A stretch of 64,000 nucleotides of DNA from Ureibacillus yapensis. GTDB lineage: Bacteria > Bacillota > Bacilli > Bacillales_A > Planococcaceae. The position numbers and the translations under genes are program-made. Shown one piece after another: positions 49,931 to 58,777 of the stretch (its first letter is position 1; every line of letters starts with the position of its first letter). The notes under the pieces are model-generated. The model was given only the letters and a program-made list of their open reading frames with translations. It ran no database searches and was not told where the DNA came from. The DNA is taken from contig NZ_QWEI01000003.1 of assembly GCF_003515775.1 (NCBI RefSeq), forward strand, positions 124,001 through 188,000. The letters are read 5' to 3'.

Positions 49931-51322
49931 ATGCTAAAAATTAAAAAAATCGACTTTATAAAAACAGTTTATGATGATTCTCTCTCACATAATATTTTTT
50001 CAATTGCAAATATCCAATTTTCCAATTATCCACCGATAAATGGGGCTCTTTTATATTGGAAAAAAAACACTTCACAATCTGACTTTACACCTGAAGGCGA
50101 CTATAAATTTTTCTATGATATGGCGAATATTACATACTATGCTTCCGTAAAGTTCCCTAAAAACATCAAACTAACCAGAGACCAGCGGCAAGAGTTGGCC
50201 TATATCTTATTGGATGAACGGGGCTCAATCGGCACTTACAGCCTTAAAACACATCCAAGCCGCAAAAGAAAATTCAGTCCTCGAAAAGCCTTGGAAAAAT
50301 TGAGCATTCCGGAAAATTTTGATGTAAAATCAATTCCATCCTATGTTGGTCCCATCATTGACGAAATTGATATGAATCAACTACTGGAATGGAATCCTTC
50401 CATATCAAAAAAATTCATCCATGATTATTGCTTTTGGAGATATAATCTCGTGAAACTCCACCCAAGCGAGTTTGAAGCGTTTTTGCCATACGTCGATTTT
50501 GCCTATGTTTGCTACGCATGCGACCAGTTGACAGAGCAATATCTAATCGAGCATCTGGAATTAGTCGATGTTGCCTCGCTGCAATATAATTATCCGGTAT
50601 TATCAAGGCTTTCTGCTTCATTCAAAACTTATATTGTCAATGAATTAAAAAAGCAAAATGCAAAAATCAACAAACATTTTGAAGAAGAAATCCAATTATT
50701 TATTGAAGATGAAACTTATTTTAGCGAGTACAGCACGATCCACCTGCTGGACGATGAGGAAATGGAAGAAGAAGAGGAAATTGTGGACTATCAATTTTTT
50801 GAATTTGACCGTGGGCAATATAAATGGCCGGGAAGCGAACATATGATTAAAGGAATTCCCTCATTTGCAAGCCAGATTTATGATGATATGGGCTACCGAA
50901 AGCGTACCAATAAGGAAATGGACGAACATTTCGCCCAATATACACATGAACAGATTCGATTGATGAGCGCCATTTTGGAGCCGCATTGGCTGCACCGCTA
51001 CCGCGATAAAATCGATTGGCAAGCCGCCTGCCAATATAACGAATATTTAACAGAGGAATTTCTGGCTGCCCACCTATCTTATATCAACTTTGAAGCATTG
51101 GGCGATAATTTATGGTGTGGGCTTTCCGAAGATTTTATTGAAAAGTATTTGAAACATTTTAATCACAACAAGCCAGTTCCGATTATAATCCGTCATTTAA
51201 CGGAAGAACTGTACTTAAATTATAAAGATATGATCAAGGTCGATTCAGACTTATTGTTTCAGTATTATGATGCCATTGGCGACGAGCAATACGAGCGATT
51301 GCAGGAATTATTAAGCCAATAA
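49931..51322 (+). CDS. Uncharacterised 463-residue protein with degenerate helical repeats
   Basis: The ATG at 49931 has GGAGGG; the upstream seven codons of the frame include this site. The protein is soluble, acidic and rich in aromatic residues. A roughly 24-residue unit recurs: an Asp or Asn turn, Leu at +4, then L-T/S-E-E/D-F-I/L-x-x-H/Y-L. Examples lie at about 190-235, 370-400 and 405-440 (LTEQYLIEHLELVD, LTEEFLAAHLSYINF, LSEDFIEKYLKHFN). An acidic run (DDEEMEEEEE) is near residue 285. It ends in a bidirectional terminator. Function unknown. Confidence 0.78.
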   Translation: MLKIKKIDFIKTVYDDSLSHNIFSIANIQFSNYPPINGALLYWKKNTSQSDFTPEGDYKFFYDMANITYYASVKFPKNIKLTRDQRQELAYILLDERGSIGTYSLKTHPSRKRKFSPRKALEKLSIPENFDVKSIPSYVGPIIDEIDMNQLLEWNPSISKKFIHDYCFWRYNLVKLHPSEFEAFLPYVDFAYVCYACDQLTEQYLIEHLELVDVASLQYNYPVLSRLSASFKTYIVNELKKQNAKINKHFEEEIQLFIEDETYFSEYSTIHLLDDEEMEEEEEIVDYQFFEFDRGQYKWPGSEHMIKGIPSFASQIYDDMGYRKRTNKEMDEHFAQYTHEQIRLMSAILEPHWLHRYRDKIDWQAACQYNEYLTEEFLAAHLSYINFEALGDNLWCGLSEDFIEKYLKHFNHNKPVPIIIRHLTEELYLNYKDMIKVDSDLLFQYYDAIGDEQYERLQELLSQ

Positions 51323-51332
51323 GCGAATGAGG

Positions 51333-51371
51333 AAAGGTTTTCTTGTAGCGATACCTTACAAGAAAACCTTT
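51333..51371. terminator. Bidirectional terminator
   Basis: AAAGGTTTTCTTGTA (51333-51347) pairs perfectly with its complement at 51357-51371; both strands exit into T-rich sequence between convergent genes. Confidence 0.9.
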
Positions 51372-51401
51372 TTGGTTTGTGTACTTTTCTATCGAGTTTT
51401 C

Positions 51402-53105
51402 CTAAAATTCATTTTGAAATTTGCTAGTAAATTCTGTTGCGTTTAGCGGTTTACTATAGTAATAGCCTTGCACATATTCGCAATTATAGCGCTTTAAGAT
51501 TTCGAGTTCTACATCTGTTTCGACACCTTCAGCGACCACTTTTAATTTAAGCGCATGTGCCAATGATATGATGGCAGCAACCATAGCAATTCCCGACTCC
51601 CCTTGATTTATATTAACGATGAAGGTACGGTCAATTTTGAGTGTATCAATCGGAAATTCCTTCAGATATCCCAATGAACTATAACCTGTCCCAAAATCAT
51701 CAATTGCAATTGTGAAACCGAGTTTTTTCAATTCATTGATTTTATTGATTAGTTCTTCATTATAATCCATCATGCTCATTTCGGTCAGTTCAATTTCAAG
51801 ATGCTCAGGACGCACTTTTGTTTCATCCATAATTTTTACAAGCCGTTCAACAAAATCCACTTTCTTGAAATGCAAGGGGGAGATATTGACAGCTACCCTT
51901 ACATTAAAATCGGATTGTTGTTCCCATTCTTTTATTTGAAGCGCTGTATTTCTTAATACCCATTCCCCTATGTCATGAATTAATCCACACTCTTCCGCAA
52001 AAGGGATAAATTCACTCGGCGGTATTTGCCCTAATTCCGGATCTCGCCATCGCAGCAGCGCTTCCATACCGATCAGTTTTTCCGTTTTCGCATCAATTTT
52101 TGGTTGATAATGCAGCTCCAGGGTATTTTCTTTTATGGCGTGGCGAAGCTTGGATTCGAATATGAGAATATAATCATTTTTGCCATGCAATTTATGTTCA
52201 AAAATTTTATATTGATTCCCTTTTCGAGTTTTGGCCACATACATGGCCAAGTCCGCATTCACGAGCAAACTTTCAACATCCGAACCATGGTCCGGATAAA
52301 TAGAAATTCCCATGCTTATGCTCGAATAAATTTCGTTTTGATTTAGGATGAAAGGTTTTTCAAACATTTCGATTAATGTTTTTGCGGTCTTTTCCAATTG
52401 ACCGATGTCTTCAAGCAAAAAAACAAATTCATCTCCGTTTAATCGATAGAAGGATTTTCCATCGTCCTCGATTGAGCCGAATCTTTCAGCCACTTCCAGC
52501 AAGAACATATCGCCCACATTATGGCCTAATGCATCATTAATATGACGGAAGCGATTAATATCTATAAAGAATAATGCAAACTTTGATTGTGATTCATGGC
52601 TCTTTTCGATCAGCTGATGCAAATTTTGCGAAAGAGATCGGCGATTCGGCAAACCTGTCAAGATATCATGGTTAGCAAAATGCGTGATAACTTGAATGTT
52701 CTTTTGGTCTGTTATATCTGTTCGTATCGAGATATATTGGTATGGTTTCCCTTTTTCATTTAAAAATGGAACAATAGTCGTCTGAACCCAATACAGTGAC
52801 CCATCTTTTGCACGGTTGCAAATTTCACCATTCCAAACTTGCCCTTTACCAATTGTTTTCCACATAATTTTAAAAAAATCTTTGGAATGAAAATTGGAGT
52901 TTAAAATTCTATGATTTTGGCCGATTAACTCATCAGGGCGATATTTTGAAATCTCGCAAAATCGTTCATTTACTGCTTTAATTGTTCCTTTGGCATCGGT
53001 AACGGCCAATATGACGGCTTCATCCAATGCTGCTTTTATCTCTTTCAGTTCTTCATATGTATGGTCAATTTTGGATATTGTCGTCAATTGCAGATGATCA
53101 TTCAT
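51402..53105 (-). CDS. PAS-GGDEF-EAL c-di-GMP turnover protein with an altered GGDEF
   Basis: A 567-residue cytosolic signalling protein. PAS (about 22-135) ends at ISIRTDITDQ; GGDEF (about 140-300) has DILTGLPNRRSL and FIDINRFRHINDALGHNVGD; EAL (about 310-560) has EALLRW, NISP, ELTEMS, DDFGTGYSS, LKID and AEGVET. The signature loop reads NGDEF rather than GGDEF, so cyclase activity may be lost and the domain may only bind GTP or c-di-GMP, while the EAL domain looks active. A phosphodiesterase is the likeliest net function. Confidence 0.93.
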   Translation of the reverse strand: MNDHLQLTTISKIDHTYEELKEIKAALDEAVILAVTDAKGTIKAVNERFCEISKYRPDELIGQNHRILNSNFHSKDFFKIMWKTIGKGQVWNGEICNRAKDGSLYWVQTTIVPFLNEKGKPYQYISIRTDITDQKNIQVITHFANHDILTGLPNRRSLSQNLHQLIEKSHESQSKFALFFIDINRFRHINDALGHNVGDMFLLEVAERFGSIEDDGKSFYRLNGDEFVFLLEDIGQLEKTAKTLIEMFEKPFILNQNEIYSSISMGISIYPDHGSDVESLLVNADLAMYVAKTRKGNQYKIFEHKLHGKNDYILIFESKLRHAIKENTLELHYQPKIDAKTEKLIGMEALLRWRDPELGQIPPSEFIPFAEECGLIHDIGEWVLRNTALQIKEWEQQSDFNVRVAVNISPLHFKKVDFVERLVKIMDETKVRPEHLEIELTEMSMMDYNEELINKINELKKLGFTIAIDDFGTGYSSLGYLKEFPIDTLKIDRTFIVNINQGESGIAMVAAIISLAHALKLKVVAEGVETDVELEILKRYNCEYVQGYYYSKPLNATEFTSKFQNEF

Positions 53106-53249
53106 AAAGTCCCTCCATTCTCAAATGGATCAGCTCTCACACAATAATTATTTTTAACTAGTATTACATTTTATTATACAAGAGTATTGTCTAATTTTGT
53201 ATTATTTTTGTGACAATATGATGATATTGGTGTGGTGAATAAGTCACTC

Positions 53250-53296
53250 TGTTTCAAAAAGAAACAACCCTACTTGAAAGATATCAAATAAGGTTG
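53250..53296 (-). terminator. Terminator of the 61-residue gene
   Basis: On the minus strand CAACCTTATTTGA pairs with TCAAGTAGGGTTG (two G-U pairs) around TATCTT, followed by TTTCTTTTTG. Confidence 0.75.
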
Positions 53297-53371
53297 CTAA
53301 TTGACGTATTTAATTGACAATCGAATTTTCAAAACCACGCCTCCTTGCGATATCTGCAAATAGCATTGGGG

Positions 53372-53557
53372 CTAAACCCAGCTTGGCAGACCATGTTCTT
53401 CCGACAAACTCCCATTCATTCGTTTTGCTTGTTCATTATAAGCATCCAGCTGTTCTCGGGATAAATGCAAAACGTAATAATAAAAGTTAATTGGTTCTAG
53501 ACCGAAATCCATACACTTTGCAACATAATATTCATAGCCTTCACGATATTTTGACAT
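53372..53557 (-). CDS. 61-residue small protein
   Basis: The ATG at 53557 has GGAGGG about seven bases upstream. The product (MSKYREGYEYYVAK ... EEHGLPSWV) is hydrophilic, Tyr-rich and mildly acidic, with one Cys (residue 15) and no membrane helix. A wobble-paired terminator lies 76 bp downstream. Single-gene unit; no family recognised. Confidence 0.65.
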   Translation of the reverse strand: MSKYREGYEYYVAKCMDFGLEPINFYYYVLHLSREQLDAYNEQAKRMNGSLSEEHGLPSWV

Positions 53558-53683
53558 CTACTTTCCCTCCAATATGTTATATAACAGTTTTTATTTATTA
53601 ATACTAATATAGTACAGGTTATTTTGTTCGTCAACTCATTTTCTGAAAAGAAAGTAAAATTTTTTTGTCTTTTCCCCATAAAA

Positions 53684-53722
53684 AAGGCGGTGCCTCATAG
53701 TCTTGGGACACCGTCTTTTTCC
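53684..53722 (-). terminator. Terminator of yqeY
   Basis: AAAAAGACGGTGTCCC pairs with GAGGCACCGCCTTTTTT on the minus strand. The loop (CAAGACTAT) resembles the hairpins at 15889 and 46913. Confidence 0.88.
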
Positions 53723-53763
53723 GCGGCAAAGTAAAACGCTGACGTTAAATCCTTGCCGGATTT

Positions 53764-54192
53764 TTATGAAATTAATTCTTTTACTACTTTTGAAATCGTT
53801 GCTCCGTCTGCTTTGCCGGCAAGCAGCGGTTTTGCAATTTTCATTGCTTCCCCCATGTTCATCTCTTTGTTGATGCCGGCTTCAGAAAGTGCAGAAGCAA
53901 TTTCCTCTTCAGACAATTGTTTTGGCAGGAAGCTTTTCAATAGTTCCAATTTTGCTTCCTCCTGCTCAATTAGATCCGCCCGGTTCGCTTGTTTAGCGCC
54001 TTCCAATGATTGGTTGGTTTGCTTTACTTCACGATTTACGATGGCAATTTCTTCTTCACTCGACAATGCAGCACCCTTTTCTTTTTCTGCTAGATCCAGT
54101 GCCGACTTTAGAATTTGCAATACTCCCTTTGCCAGGACATTTTTTTCTTTCATTGCGGTTTTTAATTGTTCAAATACTATTTCCTTTAACAT
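53764..54192 (-). CDS. yqeY: YqeY/GatB-related protein
   Basis: A 142-residue helical protein of the YqeY family, related to the tail of the GatB amidotransferase subunit. Conserved parts are LKTAMKEKNVLAKGVLQILKSAL, EEEIAIVNREVKQTNQSLE and LLKSFLPKQLSEEEI with the C-terminal GKADGATISKVVKEL. It is usually near rpsU in Bacillus; here it lies after a degenerate recombinase gene. A role in tRNA or Glu/Asn metabolism is only inferred. Confidence 0.93.
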   Translation of the reverse strand: MLKEIVFEQLKTAMKEKNVLAKGVLQILKSALDLAEKEKGAALSSEEEIAIVNREVKQTNQSLEGAKQANRADLIEQEEAKLELLKSFLPKQLSEEEIASALSEAGINKEMNMGEAMKIAKPLLAGKADGATISKVVKELIS

Positions 54193-54297
54193 GCAAATCT
54201 TCCTCTCATTATCCAGAACTTGTTATTCACTTTTAAATATAGTGGAAAATTGATATCTTCGCCAATGTTGGGATTTATGCAAGAATATAAACCTCGC

Positions 54298-55176
54298 TTA
54301 ATTTTCTTTAAATCGGTTGACTCTGTCGACCAATACGCTTTTCCGTGCGTAGCCATAGCGAAGATACAAGTCTTTTAACTGTTCATCTTGGTGTGTTTTT
54401 ACTTCTGAATTCATCAGTGTATAGCGCATACTGGTAGGCGTTACTTTAAACCCTACCTGATTTGAAATGGTTTTGTAGATTCTTTCGATTGTTTTGACGG
54501 TAATCGGTTCATTTTGTTTATTGCCGAGTCCCAGCCACATATACGCGGCATTTTCACTTGATGGCAGCAAACTTTTGGTTTCATTTTTGTAAATCTCCAG
54601 CCAATCGATCATGCTATCTGATAAACAAAGCGTCCTAATACGTTTTCTCTGGAGAATGGTGATTTCCTGCTGCTTCAAATGCGTCCACTTCATCCTGGTT
54701 ACTTCCGACGGTTTCGTTCCTAATTCAGCCATTATATTAACGATGCAGAAGTTTCTTAATGCCAACCATCGATGTTCTGGAATTAGTGCTGTTTCGATAA
54801 GTTCAAACCAATAATTTAAAATCTGTTCAATTTGTTGTTTTGTATAGTATTTCAGTTTTTCTTTTTGCTGTTTTAAGGGCGTTAATAAGTGTACAGGTAT
54901 TTCAGCAATAACATTGCGCATCTGTAAAAAATGCAAAAAATGCTTTAAGGATGCCTTTTTGCGATTTATGCTTGCAGGCGAAGAATAATTTTCTTCCAAC
55001 TGTTGGTTATAAGCCGCCACAATTTCCTTGATGGGTGTATCAAAAGTGTGCTCGTTTTTTAGCATGAAACTTAAAAATTGTTCTGTATCAATACAATACT
55101 GCTTAATGGTATGCGGTGATTTTCCAATTGACTCTAAGTAACTTCGATAAAAAACAAGATATTGATCCACATTCAT
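54298..55176 (-). CDS. Degenerate tyrosine recombinase-like protein
   Basis: A 292-residue protein with both domains of XerC-type recombinases: an N-terminal SAM-like arm/core-binding domain (about 1-95) and a catalytic-fold domain (about 110-285). Key residues are changed. The first Arg is Lys in GTKPSEVTRMKW, the HxxR motif reads TSMRYT, and the Tyr nucleophile near the end appears replaced (KSVLVDRVNRF). It probably cannot cut DNA but may still bind it. GGGGAGATGA precedes the ATG. Neighbours show no phage or integron genes. Confidence 0.78.
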   Translation of the reverse strand: MNVDQYLVFYRSYLESIGKSPHTIKQYCIDTEQFLSFMLKNEHTFDTPIKEIVAAYNQQLEENYSSPASINRKKASLKHFLHFLQMRNVIAEIPVHLLTPLKQQKEKLKYYTKQQIEQILNYWFELIETALIPEHRWLALRNFCIVNIMAELGTKPSEVTRMKWTHLKQQEITILQRKRIRTLCLSDSMIDWLEIYKNETKSLLPSSENAAYMWLGLGNKQNEPITVKTIERIYKTISNQVGFKVTPTSMRYTLMNSEVKTHQDEQLKDLYLRYGYARKSVLVDRVNRFKEN

Positions 55177-55288
55177 CTCCCCTTGTTTACCATAGCGTAA
55201 AAAAAGTTGGTATTAATGAATAAAATGGGCGTGTGTCCACTTATATCCATTATAAAATAAATGTCGGATAATATTCAAATGATAAAAA

Positions 55289-55317
55289 GAAAAAAAGCTG
55301 AAAAATCAGCCTTTTTT
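55289..55317 (-). terminator. Terminator of the P-loop protein gene
   Basis: AAAAGGCTGA pairs with TCAGCTTTT around TTTT on the minus strand, followed by further T, overlapping the stop codon. Confidence 0.8.
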
Positions 55318-56118
55318 AAGTATTCCTTTTATACTAATTTTGATTGCTGAAGGTTCAAATTCAAAATGACGAACAAATTCATCAATTATTCTTCTTTGCA
55401 ACAGACGTATACTTTTCATTGTTTCCTCATGAACAGGAGAATTGAGGAACACGGATAAATAAATGACTTGCTCATAATCTTTCATCACAAAGGAAATCGA
55501 ATCAACTTTAATATAGTCTTTATATTCCCTTGCAATATGTTGAATCAAATCAATATACACTTTTTTAGAGATGTCAATCAATTCTTGATGAAAATCCGGC
55601 TGGACGATTGTCGTCTCTCCCAGTTTCACTTTATTTTTCGAAAAAATTTCCAATCCCCTCTGGATTAACCGTTTGAAAAAGTTTTGTTCTACTTGTTTAT
55701 ATGGAACCGGCATTACATGTTTGCCTTGTGTGATCCGTATGAATTTTGCCATCTGAATTTCTCTGGAAGAACGAATATCTTCAATATGATGAAAATGATC
55801 GATAGGTTCAAGTTCCAGCCGTTTCGCAATTTTCTTTGTCATTTTATCGGATGTGCCAATAATGAGAATGCTTCGTACGTTATTCTCCTTCATTGCTTTC
55901 AAAACTTGTTCTTTATGTAAATCATCCTGGAAAATAGCTCTTCGAACAGCGGTCAATGTATTCTTTTCAAATTTGGCTGAAATACCGGCTTTTTTTTCGC
56001 CATTAATAATTAACAAACCATCATCTATAATTGCTTCTATTCGATTGTCATATGCAAATTGAATCGCACTCGTGCTCTTTCCTGTTCCGCTGGGTCCGCT
56101 TAAAGAATGGACAATCAC
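55306..56118 (-). CDS. P-loop ATPase-like protein with a conserved C-terminal domain
   Basis: A 270-residue protein. The N-terminal nucleotide-binding domain has the Walker A GPSGTGKST at 8-16, then a conserved IIDDGLLIINGEKKAGISAKFEKN and a Walker-B-like SILIIGTSD. A linker with two predicted helices leads to a C-terminal domain (about 165-270) with VQPDFHQELIDISKKVYIDL and AIKISIKGI, resembling Asp23/Gls24-type modules, though I am not sure. Related genes occur in Bacilli and Clostridia. The nucleotide and target are unknown. Confidence 0.72.
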   Translation of the reverse strand: MIVHSLSGPSGTGKSTSAIQFAYDNRIEAIIDDGLLIINGEKKAGISAKFEKNTLTAVRRAIFQDDLHKEQVLKAMKENNVRSILIIGTSDKMTKKIAKRLELEPIDHFHHIEDIRSSREIQMAKFIRITQGKHVMPVPYKQVEQNFFKRLIQRGLEIFSKNKVKLGETTIVQPDFHQELIDISKKVYIDLIQHIAREYKDYIKVDSISFVMKDYEQVIYLSVFLNSPVHEETMKSIRLLQRRIIDEFVRHFEFEPSAIKISIKGILKKG

Positions 56119-56253
56119 TTCAACCCCTCCACTTCCATCATGTTAATAATATTTCACAAATTCCAATCTTCTTTAAGTTTTTTAATAGATTTCCTCTCTA
56201 TTCAATCCGACTATGTTAAAATAAATCTTATATTTTTTTAAGGAGTGTTTCCC

Positions 56254-57420
56254 TTGGAAGTTGTACCATCAAAGAAAATGTCATTATTTGAACCCGCTAT
56301 TTTTGGTCATTTAAAAAAATTTGCGAAAGAACAGGAAGAACAAAAAGGGCTGGATTTAATTGATTTAAGTTTAGGCAGTCCCGATCTTCCGCCTCATCCC
56401 ATGTTGCTCCAATCCATGTCCGACCTGAGCAAGCGAGCTACATCTTACGGCTATACATTAACTGGCTCCAAAGAGTTCAATGAAGCTGTCTCCAGTTATT
56501 ATCAGCGTGTGAACCATGTGGAAGTTGATCCTGATACAGAGGTGCTGCAAACAATTGGGTCACAGGAAGGTCTGGTTCATTTGCCAATTGCCTTTTGCAA
56601 TCCAGGGGATATTGTATTAACAACCAACCCAGGATATGTAGCCTACGCTGCAGGCATCAGTCTTGCCGGTGCAACGCCTTATTACATACCGCTTGATGAA
56701 ACGAACGGTTTTTTGCCGGATTTAGACGCGATTCCCGAACATATTGCACATAAAGCAAAACTGTTGATTTTAAATATGCCCGGAAATCCGGTACCTATGT
56801 CCCCTTCCATTGAATATTTCACAAAAGTCATCAAGTTTGCCAAAACCTACAACATTCTTGTGGTTCATGATGCAGCATACTCCGAGTTCTACTTTACAGG
56901 GAATTCGCCAATTAGTTTTTTAGCGGCACCAGGTGCCAAGGAAGTTGGGGTCGAAATTAACTCGCTTTCAAAAAGTTTCAGTCTTGCCGGAGCGCGTGTT
57001 GCCTATATTGTCGGCAATCCTAAAATGGTTGACATCATGAAAAGATTAAAATCGAATCTGGACTTTGGTATTTTTGATCCAATTCAATCCACTGCTGCCG
57101 TTGCCTTGAATCATGCTGAAGAAATTACAGCTGATTTAAGAAAGACATTTGCCAGCCGACATTCTATCTTGATGAAAGGTCTTCAAGAAATCGGATGGGA
57201 AGTTGCACCGTCCAATGGCGGCATGTTTGTCTGGACAAAATACCCCTATCCGCTCGATAGTATTTCTTTCACCTTTAAGGCAATCGAAGAAACAGGCGTT
57301 CTCATGGTGCCTGGAACGGCATTCGGCAGCAATGGTGAAGGTTTTGTTCGACTTGCACTCGTACAGGAAAATGAACGGCTGCAGGAAGCCGTAAAACGCT
57401 TGAAAACAATGGCGGTTTAA
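56254..57420 (+). CDS. PLP-dependent class I/II aminotransferase
   Basis: A fold-type I aminotransferase (388 residues). The start TTG at 56254 has AAGGAG eight bases upstream; a GTG three codons earlier opens the frame. Features: DLIDLSLGSPDLPPHP, TIGSQEGLVHLPIAFCNPGD, NMPGNPVPMSP, HDAAYSEFYF and the PLP lysine in SLSKSFSLAGARVAY. The family includes diaminopimelate, methionine and alanine aminotransferases, and no feature here decides among them. It is transcribed alone, divergent from the P-loop gene. Confidence 0.9.
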   Translation: MEVVPSKKMSLFEPAIFGHLKKFAKEQEEQKGLDLIDLSLGSPDLPPHPMLLQSMSDLSKRATSYGYTLTGSKEFNEAVSSYYQRVNHVEVDPDTEVLQTIGSQEGLVHLPIAFCNPGDIVLTTNPGYVAYAAGISLAGATPYYIPLDETNGFLPDLDAIPEHIAHKAKLLILNMPGNPVPMSPSIEYFTKVIKFAKTYNILVVHDAAYSEFYFTGNSPISFLAAPGAKEVGVEINSLSKSFSLAGARVAYIVGNPKMVDIMKRLKSNLDFGIFDPIQSTAAVALNHAEEITADLRKTFASRHSILMKGLQEIGWEVAPSNGGMFVWTKYPYPLDSISFTFKAIEETGVLMVPGTAFGSNGEGFVRLALVQENERLQEAVKRLKTMAV

Positions 57421-57430
57421 CCGTTTTAAA

Positions 57431-57468
57431 AAAAGGAGACTTCTCAATCTGAGGAGTCTCCTTTTGCA
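57431..57468. terminator. Bidirectional terminator
   Basis: AAAAGGAGACT (57431-57441) pairs perfectly with AGTCTCCTTTT (57455-57465), with inner TCTCA/TGAGG pairing; between convergent genes. Confidence 0.92.
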
Positions 57469-57478
57469 TGTCTTAAAA

Positions 57479-58705
57479 CTATATTTCATATTTATTTTCT
57501 GAATCTGTTTCGAATCGATTATACCGTTTCTTCACTGATTCGAATAAATGGCTGACTAATACTTTTAACAGCGCATAACCCGGTATTCCCAATATGACGC
57601 CGGCTACCCCAAAGAGCGAACCAAATGTCAGCAAAGCAAAGATAATCGTGATGGGATGAATTGACAACGTTTTTCCCATTATATTCGGCGTTATAAATTT
57701 TCCTTCTATCAATTGAACAACTGTCCAAACGATAATTAATTTAACCAGCATAAATGGAGACGTTACGATGGCAATGACCAGGGCCGGTGTAATCGCAATC
57801 GCTGGTCCCAAATAAGGTACAACACTTGTAATCATAGCCAGCATACCCAACAAAAACGCATAGTCCAGTCCAATGATTAAAAATCCAATTGTCATCATTA
57901 CGCCGATACAGATGGATACCAAAATCTGTCCCAGTATGTAAGAACTCACTTGCTTATCCATTTCCTTCATTACTTGGCCTACTTCGTTGCGCGCACGAGG
58001 CGGGAAAATGCGCAGAATGAATCTTGGCAGTTTTTCGCCTTCATAAAGCAAATAAAATAGAATGAAAGGAACGGTCACAAGCGACAGCAAGATACCGGTT
58101 AGTGTCGATACAAAACCTGTAATGCCTGTGGCAACACTGGAAGCAATATTCGCGAATGTATCTTTTATGGTGGAAACAAGGTCATTCGTAACATTCGTTA
58201 AAAATTCGTCATAATTGAAGTTCAACTTGGCAAACAGTTCATTAAACCCTGAATTATTCAGGTAAGTTACCGTTGATTCAATTAATGCCATAAAATAAAT
58301 AGGAAATTCCTGAACCAAATTTGTAAATTGATCGCGCAAAAATGGATAGACGAGCAGTACAAGCAGTGTAAGAAGTGCTGCAACAATCACATATAAAATT
58401 AAGATGACAATGCCGCGGGGAACTCTTCCTTTGCCGCTTTTATCCGCCAGACGAACAAACGGCCGCAAAAGGTAATAACCGATTACCGCCAAGACACCCG
58501 GCAAAATGACGACTTCAAATAATACCTGTAGTGGATAAAAAATGAAAGATACTTTATCAAATACAAAAATAATGCATCCTAGCAGCAACAAAGATGCAAA
58601 TAAAAAGATCAGGTTCTTGCCACCGAGAAATCGGATAAAACGCGTTTGAAAAAATGGAATTCTTTCTTTTGGCAATTGTTCCTTATATTCTTTTTCCCTT
58701 TCCAA
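57479..58705 (-). CDS. AI-2E family transporter
   Basis: A 408-residue membrane protein of the AI-2 exporter/UPF0118 family, about eight helices. Conserved regions include YYLLRPFVRLADKS, VPRGIVILILYVIV, ILGQILVSICIGVMMTIGFLIIGLDYAFLLGMLAMITSVVPYLGPAI and LIEGKFITPNIMGKTLSIHPITIIFALLTFG. Members export autoinducer-2 in some bacteria and act as Na+/H+ antiporters in others, so the substrate is open. The TTG start has GGGGTGG nearby. An LCP gene lies upstream on the same strand. Confidence 0.92.
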   Translation of the reverse strand: MEREKEYKEQLPKERIPFFQTRFIRFLGGKNLIFLFASLLLLGCIIFVFDKVSFIFYPLQVLFEVVILPGVLAVIGYYLLRPFVRLADKSGKGRVPRGIVILILYVIVAALLTLLVLLVYPFLRDQFTNLVQEFPIYFMALIESTVTYLNNSGFNELFAKLNFNYDEFLTNVTNDLVSTIKDTFANIASSVATGITGFVSTLTGILLSLVTVPFILFYLLYEGEKLPRFILRIFPPRARNEVGQVMKEMDKQVSSYILGQILVSICIGVMMTIGFLIIGLDYAFLLGMLAMITSVVPYLGPAIAITPALVIAIVTSPFMLVKLIIVWTVVQLIEGKFITPNIMGKTLSIHPITIIFALLTFGSLFGVAGVILGIPGYALLKVLVSHLFESVKKRYNRFETDSENKYEI

Positions 58706-58777
58706 AAAACCACCCCGACAACCTATGAAATTTATACACTTTTTATTTTACCATGACAGCGGTTTTTTAGATAAAAT

